Notes under the pieces: model-generated
Databases searched by the model: none
The model's input: only the letters and a program-made list of their open reading frames with translations
Told to the model about the DNA's origin: nothing
Program-made: the position numbers and the translations under genes
Part shown: positions 35,361 to 46,886 of the stretch, one piece after another
Position numbering within the stretch: the first letter of the stretch is position 1
How the letters are laid out: each line of letters opens with the position of its first letter
Assembly (NCBI GenBank): GCA_943736015.1
Contig: OX031065.1
Coordinates: 37,710,427 to 37,774,426 of the forward strand
DNA length: 64,000 nucleotides
Source of the DNA: Tridacna crocea
Lineage: Eukaryota > Mollusca > Bivalvia > Cardiida > Cardiidae
Direction of reading: 5' to 3'

Positions 35361-35778
35361 ATCTGATTGCCAAGTCCTAAATGTCATCAGTTTTTATCAA
35401 CCTGAATGCTACAAATATATTTAAAGTTTAGGGTATGCAAAATATGTCAAACTGATCAGAGGTCACTTGAACCACAGGAATTTGACATTCTATAACCAAA
35501 ATAAATGATAAAACATGAAAAAAAAATCTCCCCTATATAATATAAACACAAGGAACGCAACGTCTCGATTGCTGGCGCTAGCACCCGACAGCCTTTCCCA
35601 ACCAAAATCACCCACGAAACAAACATTGATCATAATCTCATTTAGCCTAGCGATAGACAAGACAATAATGTACCTGCGACATTCGGCGATACCTCAGTAG
35701 ACACCTTTCAACCAGAGATATCCGTCATGTTTTACAGCTCTATCAGGACATTTTGATTTATCCGGGTAGCCATTCGCT

Positions 35779-35986
35779 GACGTCACAAGAAGTGCAACGA
35801 AGCGTATTTTCGTATTACTTATTACTATTATTTTTTTCGTTTTTAAGATATTTATGGACATCAAATGATACTAAAGATTGTAGAAAAATCTTTAGTATCT
35901 TGTGATGTCCATAAGTATCCTAAAAACGAAAAAAATAATAGTAATAAGTAATATGAAAATACGCTACCTGCTACTTTCTGTGACGT
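35779..35986. mobile_element. Long hairpin (foldback MITE) near 35.9 kb
   Basis: Two ~95-bp arms from GACGTCACA to TGTGACGTC meet at about 35884 (AATCTTTAGTATC against its complement) with few mismatches. AT-rich interior, no coding. Unrelated to the TTAA family. Confidence 0.88.
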
Positions 35987-36550
35987 CTGAAAAGTACAGA
36001 TTTGCGCAAAGGTAAGATTTGGATATTAACAAACATCAGTCTTTTTGTAAAGATTAATCATTTACAAGGTTCACTCTGGGTCTAAAAAAGTTGTCGCCAG
36101 CTCTTTCGCCAAATGAAAAAAGTTGGGGCCAATCTGGGGACAGTTGGGGCCTAATTTTCAGGAGTTGGGGCCAGATGAGTATCATAATGCAGCATGCTGG
36201 ACAAAATTTTAGACTGGTCGGAATTGTAAGGAGTTGCAGTCTATTCATAATGTATACCTGTAATGTATGTTAAGGGATAGATAACTTTGTTAGAAAATGA
36301 GAATTATCTATGAAAAAGAAAAAGTAACACTTTCTCAGGGTCATATGAACAAGGTTTTTCATTTTTTTTTTTTGCGTGTTTGACAATTGATTCTTTCTTC
36401 ATGACAGAGCAGCCAGTGGTGAACGAGTTTGTTTACTGACATTGTAGACACATTTTACATAGCATAACTTTTTTGCAAGCATCGTATTTGAGAAAGCTAG
36501 AAAATTCAGGGTCAGAAAGCCAATAGTTCTTAAATAATCATTTTGCAACT

Positions 36551-36757
36551 CTTACGAACAAAGTCCATAACAAAGAAACAAATGAATAAATGCATGGCAG
36601 AAATAAGGGTCCGAGCGGGATTCCAACCCCGGAACTCCCGGACGCAAGGCCAATACCTTAACCACTGAGCCAAAGAGATATCTCCCCGACGCAGTAGCCA
36701 GGTATTGTATTTAAATCGGGAGAATGCCATGCAGGAAGGAGTGGTCTCCCGTAACAC
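36551..36757 (-). repeat. tRNA-derived SINE, copy 1
   Basis: On the minus strand a box A (TGGCTCAGTGG, 36662-36672) lies about 34 bp before a near-consensus box B (GGTTGGAATCC, 36618-36628), as in a tRNA-derived Pol III promoter. 207 bp, repeated nearly identically at 36874. Confidence 0.75.
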
Positions 36758-36873
36758 ACCCCCTCTTAAAGTCATCATTTATTGATGACTCAAAGCCTTA
36801 TTAGGCAGGAAGTCCGATTTTGGACAACAAATGGGATTAATGGCTCAATGGCCAATCCCGGACTAGCCCCCAT

Positions 36874-37080
36874 CTTACGAACAAAGTCCGTAACAAAGAA
36901 AAAAATGAATAAATGCATGGCAGAAATAAGGGTCCGAGCGGGATTCCAACCCCGGAACTCCCGGATGCAAGGCCAGTACCTTAACCACTGAGCCAAAGAG
37001 ATATCTCCCCGACGCAGTAGCCAGGTATTGTATTTAAATCGGGAGAATGCCATGCAGGAAGGAGTGGTCTCCCGTAACAC
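36874..37080 (-). repeat. tRNA-derived SINE, copy 2
   Basis: Direct repeat of 36551-36757 with a few substitutions; box A 36985-36995, box B 36941-36951. A 116-bp spacer separates the copies. Confidence 0.75.
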
Positions 37081-38230
37081 AACTTTCGAAGGCGTGCCAA
37101 GTTGGCTAGATTCACTTTCATTATGGGAGGCATCGGCTTTATTTTTTGTCACAGACATTAACGCAGCGATCCATTTTTACATAGAAAGAAAGAGCTAAAA
37201 AGTTACCTACATGTATTTATAACCTATCAAATTGACAGCATTTGCAGCAGGCAAATACCGGTAGATAACCGCTCAAACTCAACTAATGTTTAAAGATACA
37301 TGTATATAAAAAAATATATAGTCTGTTAAATGTAGAAAAGCTTACTTCCAGCATTTTCTCATATTGCCACGATGTTTTCAACTTTCTATTGATAAGTTAG
37401 ACCCAGTTTCAGAGTGCAAGAGACATCGAAAATACAGCTGTCTGATTAGCGTTTGTCTTTGATTAATATCGGATAAATCGTAAATAAAACCATCGTTCAA
37501 CAACAAAATCTAACACCTGATTTACTTTCAAAGCCTTGTAGATTTGCGGTTCGCAGCCCAATCAAGGAAATACTATAAAATCAACAGAATACTTAGATCT
37601 GTCTAGAATCAGAGACAATAACTTTTTTTTACATTTTATCTTATAGTTAGTGTCATAAAATATATGCGATTTCATCCAAATGCTGTTGCAGTGACAAGCT
37701 ACCATTTTGAAGTTGAATCATGTGACTTCGCAGAATTCGCCAAAAGCCTTGTAACGTGATACTACATTGGCGCCAAATTAGTCACATGATTTGAAAATAT
37801 TGCCACATGATCTAAATGATCTAAGTACGTCATCATATCTGTTCGTTTGGAAAACTGCGAGTAGAGTCTAATAACTAATTAGGAGTAAATGGTTATAAGC
37901 AAGTAGGTACCGATTCCATGGTTTTTAAAACTGGGATATTTCAATCCATTTAAAACTTTGCAAATAAAAGTAGGCGAAGATTGACCGATATCCGGGGTAG
38001 TACTTTCACTTTCGTATAGGTAGTTACTAAATTTAGCAAACCATGTTTCAAAAATAGAGGTCCGACAAACACCGATAGGCGGCGCTGATATTTGTCAATA
38101 ATATGGAATTATCCCATGTTGTTGTTAAGTTAATTAACAATGACTTGTCAATCAGACTCTCGGTATGTTGTAAACTAATTAAAGTCGCTGATTGGGCACT
38201 AACTGTAAATCGGGTACGGCACACGCTGAT
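37081..38230. other. Non-coding stretch
   Basis: No gene recognised. A very degenerate hairpin-element trace lies near 37225-37400; otherwise unique AT-rich sequence. Confidence 0.45.
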
Positions 38231-38583
38231 ATGGTAGATTACACACAGGACGCTTTGTCAATTACGCAAGGCGACTTCCCGATTTTTTTCAGTTGACTTG
38301 GACTTCGCTTTTCTTGGCGAAATGAGCGAAGTTTTTTGAAATCCGGCGACTTCTCTGCCCACTCCACCGAGGCTATAACTCGCTTAGTTCGCAAACGCTT
38401 ACGACAATGAATTTCAAAAGAATTTCTTTTTGGGGCCAGCTTGTAAAAAGTTGTCGCCACACATTTTCGCCAAATGAAAAAATCTTGCGCCAAATTTTAA
38501 TTTTTGTCACAAATGGCGACAATGGCGTTCGGCAGCGCGAACCCTGATTTATCTATCGATCCATGCCCATTTTATTAGTTGTC

Positions 38584-39062
38584 ATTGGAAATTCTGTCAC
38601 ATAGAGCCGTTTGAAAAGATGTGGGTAAAATTGTATTTGTTCCCGATACTTTTAATGAACGTTGGTCTGAAGGTTAATGCGAAGACCAGTCACAAAAATA
38701 GCATCGGAGTGGACACCTTCTGACTGAAGGTAGGTAAATACATGCTTATACATCTTAATACTTTACCACAAAATGATGCCTTCTTACACCCCTATTAAAG
38801 GAGGAGGCATTTTGAAAAAAATGTGAGATAAGGAGAAAATGCTGGTAAATAGCACTTTCTCCTTTTCAAAGAAAAATTGCATCATTTGAGCTGTAATTGG
38901 AAATTTTGTCGCACAGAGCCGTTTGAAAAGATGTGGGTAAAATCAGATTTATTCAAGATACTTTTCATGAATGTTGCTTTGAAGGTATGAGGAGACCAGT
39001 AACAAAATTTGCATAGGAGCAAACCTTAAGACTGAAGGTAGTCTAAATCTAAATACTTTACC
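38584..39062. repeat. Imperfect direct duplication, offset 312 bp
   Basis: ATTGGAAATTCTGTCACA at 38584 recurs at 38896, followed in both by GAGCCGTTTGAAAAGATGTG and a similar ~150-bp tail ending near CTGAAGGTAG. A degenerate TTAA hairpin element (38753-38885) sits between. Confidence 0.75.
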
Positions 39063-39734
39063 AGATCAAATAACTGATTACCCAAGCAAATCATAGGCAT
39101 ACTTTTTTCATAAACAATAAAGGAACTTCAGTTATGCTATTGTTAAACTGCATAAGAAAAATGTAGGCATATATCTGCTGCCAATCTTTATCAAATTAAT
39201 TGCGTCAGGACTTAGGTCACATATTAATAGCACCCATACATGAGGGTCCTACTAAAACACGCCGTACCAGAAAAATACGCCGTACCATACGCCGTACGGA
39301 TTAAATCACGCCGTACCAAAATGTGAATTATATTGTATGCTTTTTTTGGTATTTTTATATTGAAAAACATATAATCTAACCTAAGAAGCGATAATACTTC
39401 CCATTTTTTCATATTTGTCAAGTTATTGCCAATTTTAGACATTCTTGTACGGGACCAACAGGTGCCCGTTACGCCGTACTAATTACTTGACCGCCGTACG
39501 AATTTTGAGGCACAAAACAACCAAATTGATAAGAATGTATGGTACAATATGCAATTATCTACTTATTTACGAGTTCGTGTTGTTTTATTTCATGTCTTAC
39601 AGAGGTTGTAGGTACACGTCAAGCATCCAGCAGATATTTACAGAAGGGAAATAACTCTGTGGTACTGAGGAAGTTTTTACAGAGAACTTTCCGTTTCATT
39701 ACTTTGATGAAACCTTGTGAAAAAATAAGAAATT

Positions 39735-39880
39735 GCTGGTCCTGAAAAATAAGGTTATTGTAAATATTTTGGGAAAAGAAGAAAATGTTGGTAACCCTCC
39801 CTTAACAAATTTCAATTGTGTCGTCAGCAAATTTGGACCATTTGAAAATTGTCGTTTGGTTAAGATTAAATGGTTGTACA
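39735..39880 (-). mobile_element. TTAA hairpin element inside FB1 left arm
   Basis: Degenerate copy; its mirror image is in the right arm (43490-43690), so it predates or defines the arm duplication. Confidence 0.65.
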
Positions 39881-40014
39881 TAGAACTTTTAGCCCTTAAA
39901 AATGTTTCCAGACTCAACGACGTGGACTTGGTTCTACCATGAGTCTTTTTGCTTTTAGTTTTTTTCACTGTTATTATTTTAAAGTAGATTCCATTTTATC
40001 CCACTGCGAATGAA

Positions 40015-40209
40015 TTAACCCTTTCCCAAACAAATTTTAGACTCTTCCAAACTGAACTAGTTTGCAGACGACAATTTAAAACTTAGTGAAAAAGGTGGGA
40101 AGTTCTCCAAAAGGTTAGAACACTAGAGCAATTTCTTGTCTTCACAGTGTTTCCGAAAGATTTATACTGCAGACACTTAAAAAAAAAGGGTTGTCTGGGA
40201 AAGGTTTAA
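40015..40209 (+). mobile_element. TTAA hairpin element, degenerate
   Basis: TTAA both ends and family flanks, but the hairpin is largely lost. FB1 interior. Confidence 0.65.
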
Positions 40210-40507
40210 ATGACCAAAATAGATATGACCAAAAGGGATTGAATACTGCTCTGAAGGCACTACATTACAAGCCTACGAACACATAAAAGAAGAAGTCTTG
40301 AGGACAATGAATCGCCAGTACATTCAGTTCGCCGCTTCCAAGACCTACTGAAGAAGGGCTCGCAAGTCATCATCACACTTAATGTGAAGAAATACCTCCA
40401 AGAAGGGATTAAGCTGTTCCGCTTAACAGGTGGAAACATCGCTGCATGTGGAAACAGATTGGGTATAACAAAGCCATGTTTCCTTAAATGTGTGACTGTA
40501 AGAAAAC

Positions 40508-40523
40508 GGCCCTTCTAAGGGCC
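40508..40523 (+). promoter_or_regulatory. Histone-type 3' stem-loop sequence (orphan)
   Basis: GGCCCTTCTAAGGGCC fits the histone mRNA 3' stem-loop pattern GGYYYUUHUHARRRCC and is preceded by AAAAC and followed by AACC. Degenerate repeats at 40553-40567 and 40615-40630. No histone coding sequence is recognisable upstream, so it may be a relic or coincidence. Confidence 0.4.
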
Positions 40524-40614
40524 AACCAACAACGACCCTTCCAAACACCAACAGCCCTTGCTAAGGCCACCAATTTCACAGAAATTTGTGTTTGCAAACA
40601 ATTGTCTTAAAAAC

Positions 40615-40630
40615 GGCCCTTCTCAGTGCC
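40615..40630 (+). promoter_or_regulatory. Second histone-like stem-loop, one mismatch
   Basis: GGCCCTTCTCAGTGCC with the same AAAAAC leader, 107 bp after the first. One stem base pair is broken. Confidence 0.3.
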
Positions 40631-41629
40631 AACACATTGAAGTAAACGGGAAAAGACGTTACCCTCATCATCCCCTTTCTCAATAAATAAAAAATGACGC
40701 GAAAATGGGTTCTTTCTCAAGTATTTCCTGGGGCAAAAACATTCAGGTTCCTTGCCTAGTACTGGTAAAAACAGGAAATACATGAATATATGAGCTTCCG
40801 CAGTGAAATAATGTACTTAAAGTGGTATAAATCACCATAAAATCAATCAGTCAACATTTGCCAGTCAAATTTCTTTACATTGTTTATTGGTAAAAAATCA
40901 CCGAGACAAAAGAAAAAGAACACATGTTTGTGAAACACTAATGCTCCCGTTTGTGCAGACGGACAGGCGGACAAGGGTAAAGTTATATGGCCCCAATCTT
41001 CCGATGCCGGGACATAAAAAATAGAATAGTTAAGATCTATCTCAATATTAATTTACAGTTTATTGATTGCAAGGGTTTCCGAAGATATCATTCAAATCTG
41101 TACATGTGAGGGTTGAGAAAGTGTTATTTAGGGCACACAAATTGGATGTATCTAAGTTCACATATCCTTATTTTTCCATACCGTATTTTCTATCCTTTTG
41201 GAGAACTCTCCGCCATTTTCATCAAGTTTAAAATTGTCGTCTGCAATCTGTTTCAGTTTGGATGGGTCTAAAATTTGACGTATGGATAAAAGTCAATTTT
41301 TTTCACAGTGCACAACAATACAGCATGGAATCAAAGGACTGATAGTCCTGAGAGTCGCCTGTAGGGTAATGGGTTAGAAGTTTTCACCCTTTTTTGTTCA
41401 AATCTATTAAAAGCATTTAAGACACAAAATAACTTAACGACAAGACAGTATTATATGCAAGCATATTCTGAGTTGTCATCCTAAAATCCAAGATATCCGT
41501 ATTAAAATTTAAATTTAAAAAATGTGGTGGAAATTAAGATTTAGGCACCAGGACCAGCTTTAATAAGTTCAACGTTTTTTAATCACAGGCAACAACCCTT
41601 TACAAGTAAAGACCAGAATATCTTCTGGT

Positions 41630-42060
41630 ATAGGATCTTGTGACATACTTTTAGACCAAAAATGCCCTTTTGCAACTCGATCGCTCATATCTAATCTTAG
41701 CAGTCTGACAAAGTTTCATAAGTATTAGACTGAACATAAATGGATTCTACAGCTCTATTACGGTTACGCCTGATTTGACCTAATGACAACCTTTAGGCTT
41801 TTTTCTTTTAAACCCAGGTGACCTATATTCAGTTTTGTCAAAAACACTATTGAGACAAACAGCCAGGCAATTTCATAATCATTGGACTGGACTGTAGCCT
41901 TTGGAGCACAAACAATGTATTTGACTTAGTGATCTACCTGTCCTTTGGAAATAATTTGTTTTTGTTGTTGTCCAGATTGAGGTTTTGACCAGCAATGGAC
42001 TCTATGAATGTGGCTGCTACAACTAAATAAAATCTATAACCCAGCAGCACGATCATCAGC
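41630..42060 (+). repeat. Degenerate pearl-like core fragment (145-bp type)
   Basis: Recognisable phrases (CTTGTGACATACTTTTAGACC, TCTGACAAAGTTTCATAAG, GCAGCACGATCA) in the order of the 30298-32320 core. Terminal hairpin lost. Confidence 0.5.
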
Positions 42061-43489
42061 CTTTAATATTTGTCTGCGTTAAATATAACGTCCCAGGTAT
42101 TATAGTGCTTCCACACCAATCGAATTTTGTCTACATGTATATTGCTTTGGTGTAAATTTAATGTTTGCGATTCGTTTTATTACCCTTTACAAAAACCCTT
42201 CACAAGATTACAAACACTCCAATAAAGAACTTGTTGTTCCAGCGGGTAAACACTGATCTGTTCTATTATATTTGAATTATAGCGGAGTAAAAAGTTAATT
42301 TCTCAGATTGCTGGTAACGTTGTTAGAACTGCGTAGTGTAAATTCAGATTTTGGCAGTTACAAAAGCACCTTGCGTTCTAACACCCGCACTAATAAATTG
42401 TTGTTTAATAAATACTAGATCTAGGTTCATCGCTCATTGAAAAAAAAAACAGCAGGCTTTAACAAATTTGGCCGTCTTTATGAACCAAAACCAATTACAT
42501 ATAGTTAACTTCAACGCACTCTCTCTACATCGGCCGGTTTAGCGACTGATTCATAAATATGTAAATTCATAGATATCCGTAAATGACGTTTATACGTCAC
42601 GTGATTACGAGATCTATATTTGTCGCAAAGCTACATTCCAGAAAACACCTGCAAAGCGATGACTTGGTACAGCCTAGAACCGTGTGCTTTGCATACGTAT
42701 ACATGTACGATCTCTGGTGCACCTAGAAAATGGCTGTGCAAAGAATCTAAAGTTTAGATTAAAAAGCTGGGAAGAAGCAACGTGTAAGAATGTCTAAGAA
42801 GGCAATGCAAACATTCCAAATCGTTATAAATTTGTTAAAAAAAAATAGCCTACTGTTGAGAAAAAAAGCAATTGAAAGCTTCCATGTTAACTCGGCATCG
42901 CCTTTCTCATAGGCTGAGCGTTGAATTGACATAAGGCTTGCAGTTAGGATTGTCAGATTGTAAGAGTTAGAGTGTACTTCTAATAGGTAATTATCAAACA
43001 ATTTTCACTGAGAATTGTCCGCAAATAGAAGCAGAAAAGATGCTTGTAGTTGAAGATTTCTCAGCGTGTCCACAGACTTGTTTAGTTCACGGCGGCTATT
43101 TTTACATATACGTAATGCGCTATTTTTAGAGATGATGTCTTACACAGACATCAGGCTAATGTGTACCCTTGCGCACGAAATGATTGTTTCAAAGGTTTGA
43201 ACCGTTAAACAGCTCAGTCTTTATAGACATATTCATTATCACAAAGGCACAGTTGTAAATTATATACATCAAATAAAAACCGGGTTTTTCACTGAATAAT
43301 AAGAAAACTATAATATGATTGATCTCATAAACCGGAACTTGGGACAGGAAGCAGTACAAGGCCGGAAGTATGCTTACGTCACCCCATAGATCAGCACGAT
43401 AACAATGAGAGCCTGTTTGCTACGCAAACAGGCGACTCAAAAACCAGCACTAAATGGAGAATATGATTAAAGAATGAAAAAATACAGTC

Positions 43490-43690
43490 CACGTTCTACA
43501 ATCTTTAACTTTTAACCAAACGACAAAATTGTAATTTGTGGACTGTTCTAAATTTGCAGACGACACAATTGAAATTTATTCTTGGAGGGTAGAAAACATT
43601 ATATGAAAAGGAGAAAATACTGGTTACTAGTATTTTGTCCTTTTCCCAAGACATTTTCAAAAGCCATATTTTTCAGGATCAGAAAAGAAG
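43490..43690 (+). mobile_element. TTAA hairpin element inside FB1 right arm
   Basis: Hairpin with paired variants (AAAATACTGGTTACTAGTATTTT) and family flanks; mirror of 39735-39880. Confidence 0.75.
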
Positions 43691-44756
43691 AGAAACGGTC
43701 ATAAGCAATTTCTCGTTTTTCCACAAGGTTTCATTGAACTGATGTTTAACCTAAAGTTCTCTGTATAAACTTCAGAGTTATTTCCCTTCTGTAAACATCT
43801 GCTGGATAAATGCTTGACATGTACCTGCAACGCCTGTAAGACATGAAATAGAACAACATGAACTCGAAAATAAGTAGATAATTGCATATTGTACCATACA
43901 TTCTTATTAATTTAATTGTTTTGTACCTCAAAATTCGTACGGCGCTCATGTAATTGGTACGGCGTAACGGGCACCTGTTGGTCCCGTACAAGAATGTCTA
44001 AAATTGGCAATAACTTGACAAATATGAAAAATTGGCAAGTAATATCGCTACTTAGGTTAGATTATAAGTTTTTCAATATGAAAATACCAAAAAAAGCATA
44101 CAATATAATTCACATTTTGGTACGGCGTGTTTTAATCCGTACGGCGTATGGTACGGCGTATTTTTCTGGTACGGCGTGTTTTAGTAGGACCGATACACAC
44201 TATGGACCAACGTACAGTGTCGCAAATCGGAAGCTGCTGCTACTGTACGCCCCAAATCAGTTAGCTGCAGTAAACAAGTTTAACAAAACAGGCTGGCACG
44301 CTTAATCTAGCAGACAGAAAATGATCGGGTGTTTTGCATATGAAAGGTAAGAAGTTTTTCTATAAATACATACTGCGATTGGGTTCATAAACCGTGCGAG
44401 TTTTGTATAGGAAAGCTGCATCACCAAATTTTGTCGTTGGCGGCTGCCATGATCGCTAAACATTTGCTTTCTACTCCTTCGGGAAGATCGGAAACCATTT
44501 TCTGATACTGCCTACAGATAAAGAAATCATTCAGCTTCGTGTATACATGTCTATGGTTGTATTCAGTGCCATATCCATTGAAATAATTCACTTTTTATCA
44601 AGGTACCATCAAAACGTTCACTGTACGGCTAGCTGCATCTGTACGCAACGATTAGCTGCATTTCACAATAAAAAATGTGTACGCCTAGCTGCATTAATGC
44701 ATCATAGTACTGAACAAAAAGGTTCAGCCCATATGATAAAACACGATTTTTAGCTC

Positions 44757-45245
44757 GATATATATGTCGTATGCCGGATCGAAATCTAGGCATATCCCGG
44801 GAATCTGCCTTGACCAAATTAGAATAATACTTTAGCGTAGACCAAAATAGATCTAGATTCTTTTTCCAAATTTTTAATCATATTAATTCTCATGTGTTTA
44901 CAATTGAGACGTATTTTTAATTGAAGCAATTTATTTGTTTTTCCCTCAATTTCTCCGTTTTCCACATTGCATTTTTTTTCTCGAAAGTGCTAAACATTCA
45001 AAATTTAATCTTACTCAGAATTTCTAATTGAACTTCTTTTATGTTGGAGTTTAAGTTGACTAAGATGGTTAATAAAATATAGTCGCATTATATAAAACGA
45101 GAAAATATGTCGATTTGGTCTAGGCAGATTGTGGAGCTGCCTAGCCAAATTGTTAAACTACCGGTATCTTGGTAAAGGCAAAATTCCAGTTTGGTCTAGA
45201 TTCCGGATCTGCCTAGATTCCAGTTTGGACGGCGGCATATATAAA
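44757..45245. mobile_element. Small foldback element nested in FB2
   Basis: Ends TATATGTCGTATGCCGG and GGCGGCATATATA; inverted ATCTAGGCA(T/G)ATCC, GGAATCT and GACCAAA subrepeats in both ends. AT-rich centre, no coding. Confidence 0.55.
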
Positions 45246-46886
45246 TATATAAATTCAAACAATAGCAGGTAAGATTTTCTTGTTTCTTCAAGGCATTTCA
45301 TGAATTACACAAATCCGGCTCCAGTGATAAATCCTTTTATTACATGGAAAACATCGCTGATATTATTTCTTGTTTTAGGTCTAGTTCCTGTACAACAGAT
45401 ATGTACAAATTTTGCCATTTTTTGCAACCCCTAATCATTGATTTTAATTCAGTGATGAACATCAATGAAATGTATAGTAAGTCTTTTTTTTTGTAGCTTT
45501 TCAACGAAATAAAGAATTCAACTCGGGTTAAACGTAAAGTTTTCAGGTTTTCTTTCTTAACCTGAATTCACGATATTATCTCGCACATCCATCCTCAAGT
45601 CTTAAGTCTTTACCAAAGCATTTGCAGACGTTCAGTTGGTAGCGTTTTCCTTTGAAAGGTATAAATCTTTAGTGAAAATAGAAGCACTAGCTTAAAGGCA
45701 GCCGATTCTTTTAATACATCTAACCTCTGAAAGTGCTCAATACTGACTATGGATCGTTTATAGACGATGGTAGAGCTATTCACGACCCCTTGACTCACCC
45801 AGTCTTTAAAGGGTGGAAAAGGAACCTGAAAAAGTCGAATACGAACTTTATACATTCACCACTGCCAACCTCACATCTTCAGAGCTAGATCTATATGTCA
45901 TTTCTTGCAACACTCTTAACCAAGATGTACACAATTCTCATTATAAGCTTTAAAAGCCTGTTTCACATCAGCCTTACGACAGCCGTACGGGAACATTTTT
46001 TGACAAATCGCAGGACTTCGCGCGGATTCCGCAAGACTGCATTACGCATTTGCAACGCCGTAGGCGTCGCTATTAAGCTGGTTTTTCAACATGCTCGTTT
46101 TCTTAGCGATTTCTTTGCGATTTTCTGAGTTTGCACGGTAACTGTACGGTTGCCACACGGGAGCCGTTCGGCTACCTTGAGACCATCGCACATCAATCAT
46201 ACGGTTTTATTACTTGCGTTTGTCCTGCGAAGGCTGCAAGACGATCGTACGAACATCTTGCCTTGCTAATGCCTTGCGTTTGGTGAAAGTCTGTCTGAAG
46301 ACTACTGTGGAACGTACGAACAACGTAGAGATTCGCACAGCTGCCCCGCAAATGCCTTGTGAAAAGTTAGCGTCATCCCTTCTTTTTTAAAAAGTTTGTA
46401 TGTCTTGTTCGTCATCAGTGGCTATCGAAATTTCAGGACGAGAAGGTCAGGCAGAAGCAAAGATCTCAGAATGGAAAGGGGTAGGTAACGATTGCTGAAC
46501 CCCCCACTGAACCCGAGACAACCAAGGTACCACCTATCCAGGATTTAGATGAAGAAGGCACGTGCTTGTACAAGAATGACAAAATGCCCTTAGCATAAAA
46601 TATCGTCGTCCCGGTCTTTATCTGCGAGTATCCTGTCCATTGTTTCAATATGCAACCTATGTGCCGGGCTAGCATTGTGAATATCCAATCGGACAAGAGG
46701 AGATCATTCCTCCTCCTTATGGCGATCGCACGAACGCCGTACAGCTGTCTTGCAAAATCGTGCTTGCCGTGCGGTGGTCGTAAGAAACTTTGAAAATTCT
46801 TACGGCAGTCTTGCGGGTGCCTTGAGAATTTGTGCGGCAGCCTTGTGCTAACCGCACGACAGCCGTGCGAACTCGTCGCTTTGTTT

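Larger units (their letters stand above)
39244..44192. mobile_element. Long inverted-repeat (foldback) element FB1
   Basis: Outer ends GGGTCCTACTAAAACACG and its complement. Arms 39244-39880 and 43490-44192 are inverted copies (~640-700 bp), each with several ACGCCGTACC subrepeats near its outer end and a hairpin element at the inner end. The left flank has ATACATGA (39236-39243); the same 8 bp occurs at 49822-49829 once FB2 is taken out. The interior holds no recognisable transposase. Confidence 0.8.

Noticed and set aside
35515..35700. 61-codon plus frame, and a possible 5' exon of SLC52A3 on the minus strand here
   Set aside because: Less AT-rich stretch with a plausible minus-strand donor, but nothing links it to the exon at 29869 without transcript data.
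36790..37158. 122-codon minus frame
   Set aside because: It spans a tRNA-derived SINE, and the same peptide appears at 36530-36778 from the other SINE copy.
40257..40500. Possible histone coding sequence upstream of the stem-loop
   Set aside because: All three plus frames were read: stops are frequent and no H1, H2A, H2B, H3 or H4 motif appears.
43916..44305. 129-codon plus frame
   Set aside because: It runs through the FB1 arm and into the FB2 end; its relative occurs inverted at 39224-39442. No protein family recognised.
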